Positions 1-4,994 of a stretch of 6,547 nucleotides of DNA are shown here, one piece after another (the first letter of the stretch is position 1; each line of letters begins with the position of its first letter). Location of the stretch: positions 1 to 6,547 of the forward strand of contig JABMRO010000437.1 of assembly GCA_013202635.1 (NCBI GenBank), read 5' to 3'. This stretch comes from Planctomycetota bacterium (GTDB lineage Bacteria > Planctomycetota > Phycisphaerae > Sedimentisphaerales > Anaerobacaceae). The position numbers and the translations under genes were made by a program. The notes below the pieces were generated by a model, which made no database searches, had not been told where the DNA came from, and was given only the letters and a program-made list of their open reading frames with translations.

Positions 1-428
1 GGTCGGGCGAATTTGCAGATAAAAAGTTAATATTGTTAAAACCGTGGCAGTTTATGAACCGCAGCGGTCATGCCGTTGCAACGGCGGTGGGTTTTTACAA
101 ACTTAACGCCGGAGACATGCTCGTGATAACGGACGATATGGACCTTGAGCCGGGCCGGATTCGGGTCCGGGCGAAAGGCTCGGCCGGGGGCCATAATGGT
201 CTGGCTGATATTATCGAAAAGCTCGGCACAAATGAGTTTGCCCGTTGCCGGATCGGCATTGGCCACAGCAGCGAAGAAGATGCTGTGGACCATGTTCTCG
301 ATAAGCCGGCAAAAGAAGAGGAGCCGCTGCTGGCTGAGGCGATTGAGAGAGTTCGAAAAGCAGTACTTTGCTGGATAGAATACGGCACAGAGAAAACGAT
401 GAACGAATTTAACTGGTTCGATGATTAA
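1..428 (+). CDS. pth: Peptidyl-tRNA hydrolase, C-terminal part (5' end cut by window edge)
   Basis: Pth cleaves the ester bond of peptidyl-tRNAs that drop off the ribosome and so recycles tRNA in the cytoplasm. The frame is open from base 3 with no stop, giving 141 visible residues against roughly 190 in the family, so the first 50 or so lie outside the window. A start at the TTG at 33 would be false because family sequence already precedes it. Visible family motifs are KPWQFMNRSG (Asn matches E. coli Asn68), TDDMDLEPG (first Asp matches Asp93) and GGHNGLADI (His and Asn match His113 and Asn114), followed by RIGIGH. The catalytic His20 region is not in view. In many bacteria rplY (L25) lies just upstream of pth, so it may be beyond the left edge. 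An 83-nt gap separates it from rpsF. Identification is secure. Confidence 0.96.
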   Translation, partial: SGEFADKKLILLKPWQFMNRSGHAVATAVGFYKLNAGDMLVITDDMDLEPGRIRVRAKGSAGGHNGLADIIEKLGTNEFARCRIGIGHSSEEDAVDHVLDKPAKEEEPLLAEAIERVRKAVLCWIEYGTEKTMNEFNWFDD

Positions 429-470
429 TCAACGGGCCTTGTGTGTTTGCAATAAAGTAAAACAGATAAT

Positions 471-499
471 TTGATATAAACAATGGGAAATTATATCGG
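471..499 (+). promoter_or_regulatory. Inverted repeat directly upstream of the rpsF Shine-Dalgarno
   Basis: GATATAA (473-479) and TTATATC (491-497) are perfect inverted repeats with an 11-nt loop, and two T-G wobbles could extend the stem to 471/499. The 3' arm abuts the GGGAGG ribosome binding site at 498-503, so folding could partly hide it. Autogenous control of rpsF leaders by the S6:S18 pair is known in other bacteria, but I do not see the conserved CCG-bearing bulge of that RNA here. The stem is only A-T pairs plus one G-C and may be chance. Confidence 0.3.
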
Positions 500-503
500 G
501 AGG
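498..503 (+). promoter_or_regulatory. Ribosome binding site that fixes the TTG start of rpsF
   Basis: GGGAGG lies 8 nt before the TTG at 512. It is the strongest Shine-Dalgarno on the plus strand of this window and supports the non-ATG start, since the next in-frame ATG (548) falls inside the conserved S6 core. Confidence 0.75.
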
Positions 504-511
504 TAATTAGC

Positions 512-1147
512 TTGGAAACCGTAGCGAAGAATAAATTATATGAAGGAATGTTCCTTATTGATTCGTCCCAGGCCGCTTCAGACTGGGACGGGATTAACGC
601 GGCTATCAGAAAAATACTGGAAAAGGCTGAGGCTGAGATTGTCTCGATAGCAAAGTGGGACGACAGGAAGCTGGCCTACGATATTAAAGGCAAAAGCAGA
701 GGAACGTATATCCTTAGTTATTTCAGGGTCGATGGCGGAAGAATAAAGGATATCGAAAAGTCGGTTCGGCTCTCAGAGAAAATCATGCGTGTTCTCATTC
801 TCAGCACAGAACGGTTAAGTCAAGAGGACATTGAGAAAGATACCCCTGCTATGAAGCTGGAAAAGGAAAAGGAACAACCACGAGAAAGTCAGGAAAAGAC
901 ACAGCAAACTAAAGCGAAGTCAGTAAGCCCCTCGAAAGAGGTGGAAGCCGAGAAGGCAGAAGATGTTGAGCAAACAGAAGAAACAAAACAGACCCCTGAA
1001 GAAAAGACCGGGGATTTTCAGGTATCAGATGCAGGCGCAGTGCCAGGCGTAAGTACGTTGGCGGAAGATGTTATAGAAAAGCAGCCGGAACAGGAGCAGA
1101 TTGAAGGTTCCGAACAAGCTGACGAAAAAGAACAGCAAGAGCCTTAA
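512..1147 (+). CDS. rpsF: 30S ribosomal protein S6 with long acidic C-terminal extension
   Basis: S6 binds the central domain of 16S rRNA as a heterodimer with S18, whose gene follows after ssb. Residues 8-101 carry the ferredoxin-like S6 fold: the first strand KLYEGMFLID, then a helix, then the KWDDRKLAYDIKGKSRGTY region, then strands around ILSYFRV and the end strand KIMRVLILSTERL. The start is TTG at 512, chosen because of a good GGGAGG 8 nt upstream. The protein has 211 residues, while most S6 proteins have about 95-135. From about residue 105 to the end lies a low-complexity tail rich in Glu, Lys and Gln (about 25 Glu, 13 Gln and 13 Lys in 107 residues), probably disordered. E. coli S6 gains C-terminal glutamates after translation through RimK, and here acidity is encoded directly. 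A 70-nt gap leads to ssb. Confidence 0.95.
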   Translation: METVAKNKLYEGMFLIDSSQAASDWDGINAAIRKILEKAEAEIVSIAKWDDRKLAYDIKGKSRGTYILSYFRVDGGRIKDIEKSVRLSEKIMRVLILSTERLSQEDIEKDTPAMKLEKEKEQPRESQEKTQQTKAKSVSPSKEVEAEKAEDVEQTEETKQTPEEKTGDFQVSDAGAVPGVSTLAEDVIEKQPEQEQIEGSEQADEKEQQEP

Positions 1148-1217
1148 GTTTTTTCTAAGGGCAGGTGTGGAGCCGGATAAACGAATTTTAGGTTGAGGCA
1201 GAAAGAAGAGTGTAAGC

Positions 1218-1628
1218 ATGGCTAATTTTAACAAAATTTTGCTGATGGGCCGTCTAACCCGTGACCCGCAGTTGTCATATACACCGAACCAGACGCCGGT
1301 GGTTGATTTCGGGCTGGCTGTTAATCGGAACTGGAAAGGCCAGGATGGCAGTCAACGGGAAGAAACATGTTTTGTGGACTGCAGGATGTTCGGCAAGAGA
1401 GCTGAAGTTGTCAATAAGTATTGCAAAAAGGGAAATCCTCTTTTTGTTGAAGGGCGTCTGACATTTGACAGCTGGGAGGCGCAGGACGGCACGAAGCGCA
1501 GTAAGCTGAGAGTAACTGTTGAGAATTTTGAGTTTCTCGGTGGAGGCGGCGGCGGTGACGGGCAAAGCGCAAACAGAACAGGAACTGAAGCAAGGCAGCA
1601 GAAAACCGAAGACGATATACCGTTTTAA
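1218..1628 (+). CDS. ssb: Single-stranded DNA-binding protein SSB
   Basis: SSB coats single-stranded DNA during replication, repair and recombination and recruits partner proteins through its C-terminal tip. The 136 residues begin with the OB-fold signature MANFNKILLMGRLTRDPQ, followed by VVDFGLAVNR, TCFVDCRMFGKRAE and NPLFVEGRL, ending the domain at about residue 108 (VENFEFLG). A short Gly run and a Gln/Thr-rich linker (about 109-130) lead to the acidic tip DDIPF, the standard partner-binding motif. Length and layout are normal. A weak purine-rich Shine-Dalgarno (GAAGAG, 1205-1210) lies 7 nt before the ATG. Placement between rpsF and rpsR is a widely conserved arrangement. A terminator-like hairpin begins on its stop codon, so ssb may end a transcription unit or be partly read through. 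Confidence 0.97.
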   Translation: MANFNKILLMGRLTRDPQLSYTPNQTPVVDFGLAVNRNWKGQDGSQREETCFVDCRMFGKRAEVVNKYCKKGNPLFVEGRLTFDSWEAQDGTKRSKLRVTVENFEFLGGGGGGDGQSANRTGTEARQQKTEDDIPF

Positions 1629-1673
1629 TCCGAATTCGCTTATAAGAAGCGAATTTACGGATTTGGAGTTTTT
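1627..1673 (+). terminator. Terminator-like hairpin at the ssb stop codon
   Basis: AATTCGCTT (1633-1641) pairs perfectly with AAGCGAATT (1647-1655) around a 5-nt loop. Below a 2-nt bulge (1656-1657), AATCCG (1627-1632) pairs with CGGATT (1658-1663), so the whole stem has 15 bp. A five-T run follows at 1669-1673, 5 nt past the stem. The stem is AT-rich and the T-run is short and displaced, so it could be a partial terminator or an RNA-processing or stabilising hairpin rather than a full stop between ssb and rpsR. Confidence 0.6.
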
Positions 1674-1718
1674 GATATTTAGTGACTGAATTTATTCGTG
1701 GTCATCGGAAAACCCGAC

Positions 1719-1732
1719 ATATGAAATATGAA
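1719..1732 (+). repeat. Two-copy tandem heptamer ATATGAA upstream of rpsR
   Basis: ATATGAA occurs twice in direct succession (1719-1725 and 1726-1732). The 12-mer ATGAAATATGAA inside it recurs exactly at 2073-2084 in the next gap. Read as codons from 1721 it makes a micro-ORF, MKYEK then TAG (1721-1738), ending at the rpsR ribosome binding site. No good Shine-Dalgarno precedes that ATG, so the repeat is the safer description. Confidence 0.5.
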
Positions 1733-1749
1733 AAATAGGCAGGTAAAAG

Positions 1750-2031
1750 ATGATAGGAAGAAGTAATAACAGAAGAAATAATACAAGAAAGAATGATAGC
1801 AGAAGAAAACCAGGTTTTGCGGGAGCCCGCGAACAAACACAATGCCGTTTTTGCAGAAGAGGCATAAAGTACGTTGACTACAAAGATATTGGGACACTGC
1901 AAAAACTTTTAACCAATCGCGGCAAAATATACTCGCGTAAGCGCAGCGGCAACTGCGCCGGCTGTCAAAGAAAGTCGAAAAAAGCAATCAAACGCGCCCG
2001 GTACATGGCATTGCTGCCGTTTACTGTTTGA
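1750..2031 (+). CDS. rpsR: 30S ribosomal protein S18 (zinc-ribbon, C+ form)
   Basis: S18 joins S6 on the platform of the small subunit. The 93 residues have a basic N-terminal arm of about 28 residues, then the S18 core including KYVDYKDIGTLQKLL, a GKI-type turn, the basic helix KKAIKRARYMALLPF and a short end. Four cysteines, C32 and C35 (CRFC) plus C69 and C72 (CAGC), form a complete CxxC...CxxC set, the zinc-binding or C+ version of the family. Many bacteria carry a zinc-free form, so this version implies zinc use. The ribosome binding site GGCAGG (1738-1743) lies 6 nt before the ATG. Gaps of 121 nt to ssb and 122 nt to rplI are long for a ribosomal protein operon and hold hairpins and heptamer repeats. 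Confidence 0.97.
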   Translation: MIGRSNNRRNNTRKNDSRRKPGFAGAREQTQCRFCRRGIKYVDYKDIGTLQKLLTNRGKIYSRKRSGNCAGCQRKSKKAIKRARYMALLPFTV

Positions 2032-2041
2032 TGGGTAGCTC

Positions 2042-2069
2042 TTGAATCGACTGAGAACGCGCGATTCGA
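2042..2069 (+). promoter_or_regulatory. Hairpin in the rpsR-rplI gap, first of two
   Basis: TTGAATCG (2042-2049) pairs with CGATTCGA (2062-2069), an 8-bp stem with one T-G wobble and a 12-nt loop. It begins 11 nt after the rpsR stop codon. No T-run follows, so it is not a normal terminator. Its 3' arm can also pair with GAATC at 2082-2086, which would block both this hairpin and the next one. Confidence 0.4.
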
Positions 2070-2084
2070 AAGATGAAATATGAA
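2064..2084 (+). repeat. Degenerate heptamer repeat (NNNNGAA, three units) upstream of rplI
   Basis: Three consecutive heptamers end in GAA: ATTCGAA, AGATGAA and ATATGAA. The last 12 nt match the rpsR-leader repeat at 1721-1732 exactly. Read from 2073 the sequence gives a micro-ORF, MKYESR then TAG (2073-2093), parallel to the one before rpsR. Short heptameric intergenic repeats are known in several bacterial groups. Whether this is one of them needs the genome. Confidence 0.45.
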
Positions 2085-2131
2085 TCCCGTTAGATATTTG
2101 CATGATAAGAAAACAGGTATATCTAATGGGA
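2085..2131 (+). promoter_or_regulatory. Strong 13-bp hairpin just upstream of rplI
   Basis: TCCCGTTAGATAT (2085-2097) pairs with ATATCTAATGGGA (2119-2131), 13 bp with a single G-T wobble, around a 21-nt loop. It ends 11 nt before the rplI Shine-Dalgarno. It is followed by A residues, not T, so it is not a plain terminator on either strand. A leader element acting on rplI translation or mRNA stability, or an RNase site separating rpsR and rplI messages, would fit. Function is inference. Confidence 0.5.
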
Positions 2132-2142
2132 AAAAATGTACA

Positions 2143-2147
2143 AGGGG
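2143..2147 (+). promoter_or_regulatory. Ribosome binding site that fixes the rplI start
   Basis: AGGGG lies 6 nt before the ATG at 2154. The earlier in-frame ATG at 2136 overlaps this region and has only the 3' arm of the hairpin (TGGG) before it, so 2154 is the better start. Confidence 0.7.
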
Positions 2148-2153
2148 ACAAAA

Positions 2154-2651
2154 ATGTCTAAAATGCCTAACACGATGAAGATTTTGCTTTGTGAAGATAT
2201 TACGAAACTTGGCTGGCTTGGAGATGTTGTCGAAGTCAACGTCGGATACGCAAGAAACTATTTGCTGCCGCAGGGTCTGGCAAAGTTAGCAAACGACGCC
2301 AGCATCAGGGCAATAGCCGAAGAAAAGGCCAAGCGTGCAGAGCAGCGTATAAATGACAGCAAACGACTCGAAAATGCAGCAAAGAAGGTAGAAGGTGCCG
2401 AGGCTGTTGTGGCTGCCAAAGCCAACGAGCAGGGGCATCTATTCGGTTCAGTCACGGAACGTCAGATAGCGGCCAATCTGCGGGCGCAGGGCTTTGAAGT
2501 TGCCGACGAGGTTGTGCAATTACCCGAACATATAAAAGAGGTCGGCACGCACACAGTAACACTTAAGTTCGCTGATAATGTGACTTCAACCGTTAACGTT
2601 GTAGTGGTTGCCGAACAACAGGAGAACACCCCGGAAACAGATGCCGGTTAG
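2154..2651 (+). CDS. rplI: 50S ribosomal protein L9
   Basis: L9 binds 23S rRNA near the base of the L1 stalk and spans out from the large subunit, helping to keep the reading frame. The 165 residues begin with a short extension, MSKMPNT, before the usual start of the N-domain (MKILLCEDITKLGWLGDVVEV). The rRNA-binding segment VGYARNYLLPQGLA follows, then the long connecting helix (about 42-80, Ala/Glu/Lys/Arg-rich) and the C-domain with HLFGSVTERQIA and the TVTLKFADNVTSTVNVVVV strands. A short polar tail ends the protein. The start at 2154 rests on AGGGG 6 nt upstream. Starting at 2136 would add six residues (MYKGTK) with no support. An internal ATG at 2175 would match the E. coli start, but lacks its own Shine-Dalgarno. 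The stop codon overlaps that of the convergent gene. Confidence 0.95.
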   Translation: MSKMPNTMKILLCEDITKLGWLGDVVEVNVGYARNYLLPQGLAKLANDASIRAIAEEKAKRAEQRINDSKRLENAAKKVEGAEAVVAAKANEQGHLFGSVTERQIAANLRAQGFEVADEVVQLPEHIKEVGTHTVTLKFADNVTSTVNVVVVAEQQENTPETDAG

Positions 2652-3949
2652 AAGCTATATCGCATACCTGCATACACATTCGTATTATTCTGGAACTGGC
2701 CGAAGAAAGTATTCGAGTAATCACCGAAGAATATATTGGCGCCAATCTCCAGGGCCACGTTGTCATTTAGCTTGTAATTAACGTTGGGACGCACATGAAC
2801 ATCCTTGTCGGATGGTGAATAGTAGGTGAAAAGCGAACATTTCAGATTCTGATTCATTAAAAGCTTTGTAAGCCGCAGTGTTATCAAATGCCTGTCTTTG
2901 TCCCTGGCCGGTCCTGATATCAAATTGCTTTTGTACTGGCTGAAATCCTGCATCTGCTCCACGTAATACTGAACTCCGGCTGTAAAGTCTCTTGCGATTT
3001 CCTGTGTATAACCGGCCAGATACCGCATTTGAGAATTATCAATTAGAGGATTTTTACCGCTCAGGTCATCGGCTGATTCATAATAACCAATTTCCAGATT
3101 GCCTATACCCTTGCCGATTGCTCCGCGAATACTTGCCCCATAGACATTTAAGTCGGGGAAAATTGCCTGGCTCATTGAGGCATTTTGTCCGCTCGGACTT
3201 TTCCAGTAGCCGCGATAGCCATATAGGGCGAATTCGTAGTTGTTAATGTTCTTATACAGTCTGGCCGCAAATTCGGAATCTCTGAACCAGCTATTGGGTT
3301 TGTCTGTATGAATTACTGCATCTTCACCCGCCAGCCGCCCGAGATTCGAGTTCCAGTATGAAAGCCTCGTGCCATCTATATGGCGGTCCGGGTCAAATTG
3401 AGGTATATAGACAATATCAAGATTAGCCCAGTAGCCAAACAAACTGGTTTTGAGGGCATCCGAAGGCGCTTTCAAATACTCATTATCCCGGCCGATAAAG
3501 AAAGACTGCCAGTCCTTCGGGAACAGGTCGTTAATAAAGATTAAATCCCCAGTCCCCCAGGTTAAAATCTGCCTTCCGACTTTCATATCCATAAAGTCAA
3601 AAGGACTGACGAATATGTTGGCTTCACGCAGGTCAAAATCGGCCCGCTCAGCAGCCCAGTCTGCGAGCACATCACCCTTGACTTTCAGGTCTCCCCAGTC
3701 AGGGTATGAGGACAAATCGAGCTGGAGGCGATCTTCCATAATCGATATATCTTTTTCGTATTTATCCTTTCGGAGTCGAGTTCCCGACCTGGTTTCGTAA
3801 AAGCCGTGCACTTCTATCGGCAAATCAGAAAAGATTGAGCCGCCGGCATTTTCATCAGTATCAGCAGTATCAGCAGCTAAAATGGGCAAAGAACAAACCA
3901 AAACAATCCCAATTGCGAAAAGTTGAGTTATCGAGCAAGGCCGATTCAT
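2648..3949 (-). CDS. DUF1302-like outer-membrane beta-barrel protein
   Basis: This 433-residue protein is exported and most likely folds as an outer-membrane beta-barrel. It has a Sec signal peptide (hydrophobic run at about 8-24, likely cut after Ala25 or Ala26), then alternating strand-like segments rich in Tyr, Phe and Asn to the end. The last residues, YAGMRYSF, give the C-terminal aromatic signature read by the Bam assembly machine. The stretch GRQILTWGTGDLIFINDLFP (125-144) resembles the conserved GRQ...WG region of DUF1302-type barrels. The assignment is from memory and the fit is loose. Its ATG overlaps the TGA of the upstream LolA-like gene (ATGA, 3946-3949), with GGGAGG 7 nt before the start, so translation is coupled. 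As last gene of the operon it is the natural outer-membrane exit or acceptor for cargo moved by the RND pump and carrier. A porin-like role is the alternative. Confidence 0.75.
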   Translation of the reverse strand: MNRPCSITQLFAIGIVLVCSLPILAADTADTDENAGGSIFSDLPIEVHGFYETRSGTRLRKDKYEKDISIMEDRLQLDLSSYPDWGDLKVKGDVLADWAAERADFDLREANIFVSPFDFMDMKVGRQILTWGTGDLIFINDLFPKDWQSFFIGRDNEYLKAPSDALKTSLFGYWANLDIVYIPQFDPDRHIDGTRLSYWNSNLGRLAGEDAVIHTDKPNSWFRDSEFAARLYKNINNYEFALYGYRGYWKSPSGQNASMSQAIFPDLNVYGASIRGAIGKGIGNLEIGYYESADDLSGKNPLIDNSQMRYLAGYTQEIARDFTAGVQYYVEQMQDFSQYKSNLISGPARDKDRHLITLRLTKLLMNQNLKCSLFTYYSPSDKDVHVRPNVNYKLNDNVALEIGANIFFGDYSNTFFGQFQNNTNVYAGMRYSF

Positions 3950-4755
3950 CTTATTGCCTCCCGGGGCGGTCTGCGAAGATACCTTTCCGTGAATATATCT
4001 TTCAGATTTATGTTGTATTTGACATCACTGAATTCCATTTCCGTCTTGCTGCCTGTCTTTAAATTGGAAACAACAGACTTTAGTACGGTATGGAAATCCT
4101 GGATTTTCCCGACTTTCTCAGCTTCAATGACACGGTAAAGCTTATTGTCCTTATCGTAAAACTCCATTTTCATCGGCACATAAGTTTTGCGGTCTATCGA
4201 GACATTGTAATAGCTGAATTCTACGGTATCCGGTTTTTTGGGAACATTTTTCACAATAAAAAACTTATCGGCGGTTTTGATAAGCTCGTGAGTGTCCTCT
4301 TTAAGGCTTCTGCCTGAAACATCCTCGTATAAAAAGTCGGAACCGACAAAGCTGGTGCGTTTGTCACCGGCTGCGATTCTCTTTTCCAAATCAAGAGCGG
4401 GCAGATACAGCCACCTGTCGTCATCTTTATCAGGGTCGGCGTGTTTGTGAACCATATAGACCATTTTGCGAACATCCGGCGGCTTTAAGAAATAAACAAA
4501 ATATTTCTGGTCTCCGCCGTCTTCGGTGTCTTTTCTTAAGATGTTGAATTCATGCAGGCGTTTTTGGTTTCGCTTGTTCGTAACTGTCATTTTAACATTT
4601 GCCTTGCCGTCTTTGCCCTGATAGTAAGCTACGATGTTGGCCTTGTTGACGATAGTCTCTACATCAGGTACTTCCTTAGAAGCACCATTTTCGCCAGCGG
4701 CAACAATTGGCAGGGACAGAGCAAGAATCAATATTACTGTTAATAACTGTTTCAT
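3946..4755 (-). CDS. Periplasmic LolA-like outer membrane lipoprotein-sorting protein
   Basis: The 269-residue product belongs to the LolA-like family annotated as outer membrane lipoprotein-sorting protein (COG2834/PF17131 type, from memory). A Sec signal peptide (residues 1-20, VAA before Gly21) has no lipobox cysteine, so the protein should be soluble in the periplasm. The mature part is strand-rich, as expected for the open-barrel LolA/LolB fold that holds acyl chains. The family signature is plain: DRWLYLPAL (113-121), RIAAGDKRTSFVGSDF (126-141) and LYEDVSGR (142-149). True LolA works with LolCDE, and this family instead is often encoded beside RND/MMPL exporters, as here. It sits 26 nt after the DUF2892 gene, has CGGAGG 6 nt before its ATG and overlaps the barrel gene by 4 nt. 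The inferred role is carrying lipid or lipoprotein-like cargo between pump and outer membrane. Confidence 0.88.
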   Translation of the reverse strand: MKQLLTVILILALSLPIVAAGENGASKEVPDVETIVNKANIVAYYQGKDGKANVKMTVTNKRNQKRLHEFNILRKDTEDGGDQKYFVYFLKPPDVRKMVYMVHKHADPDKDDDRWLYLPALDLEKRIAAGDKRTSFVGSDFLYEDVSGRSLKEDTHELIKTADKFFIVKNVPKKPDTVEFSYYNVSIDRKTYVPMKMEFYDKDNKLYRVIEAEKVGKIQDFHTVLKSVVSNLKTGSKTEMEFSDVKYNINLKDIFTERYLRRPPREAIR

Positions 4756-4781
4756 TTTATGCCTCCGTTTTCCTTGTTGAG

Positions 4782-4976
4782 TTAATTTTGACTTTTAACG
4801 CCAAGCTTTTTTAGTACGGTAATCATCGGGCACCAGTTCGTAAAGGCCGACTGCAGAAGATTTAAGCCTACAAACGCGGTAAAAAACAGCCAATATTGCG
4901 AATGATAATGCGCGAGTAAAACACTTAGCAGCACAAAAAAACCCGCGATACCTCTTAAATATCTTTCAATCGTCAT
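4782..4976 (-). CDS. DUF2892 family small inner-membrane protein
   Basis: This 64-residue protein has two hydrophobic helices, about 9-23 and 29-43, split by a short polar turn. It matches the DUF2892 pattern: an ERYLRGIAG start, a Trp-Leu entering helix two, VGLNLLQSAFT, then a Cys-Pro pair (C49, P50) and a KKLG end. The same domain forms the membrane part of YgaP-type rhodanese proteins in other bacteria, but here it stands alone and has no rhodanese domain. Its function in isolation is not known. An AAGGGTG Shine-Dalgarno lies just upstream of the ATG. It is 18 nt after the RND gene and 26 nt before the LolA-like gene, so it is almost certainly co-transcribed with them. It may be a small accessory subunit of the pump. 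That is inference from position only. Confidence 0.85.
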   Translation of the reverse strand: MTIERYLRGIAGFFVLLSVLLAHYHSQYWLFFTAFVGLNLLQSAFTNWCPMITVLKKLGVKSQN

Positions 4977-4994
4977 AATTCACCCTTTGAAAAT

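Noticed and set aside
33..428. A complete 131-residue Pth starting at TTG 33
   Set aside because: The same frame is open back to base 3 and already encodes family sequence there. The gene is simply cut by the window edge.
445..480. A sigma-70 promoter before rpsF (TTGCAA with GATAAT or TATAAA)
   Set aside because: Spacers would be about 12 or 22 nt, far from 17, so no box pair fits.
1142..1160. Terminator after rpsF (CCTTA/TAAGG around a T-run)
   Set aside because: The stem is 5 bp and the T-run lies in the loop and not after the stem.
1025..1234. Antisense and alternate-frame open frames over rpsF, ssb, rplI, the barrel, LolA-like and RND genes
   Set aside because: They lie opposite or inside well-identified genes, show no recognisable motif, and have no ribosome binding site I would trust.
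1549..1566. Gly-codon run in ssb as a microsatellite
   Set aside because: It is a short glycine linker between OB-fold and tail, normal for SSB.
1672..1730. A promoter for rpsR-rplI using TTGATA at 1672-1677
   Set aside because: No acceptable -10 box lies at the right distance.
2136..2651. rplI starting at the upstream ATG at 2136
   Set aside because: The clear AGGGG Shine-Dalgarno at 2143-2147 lies after that ATG and serves 2154. The added residues are not part of L9.
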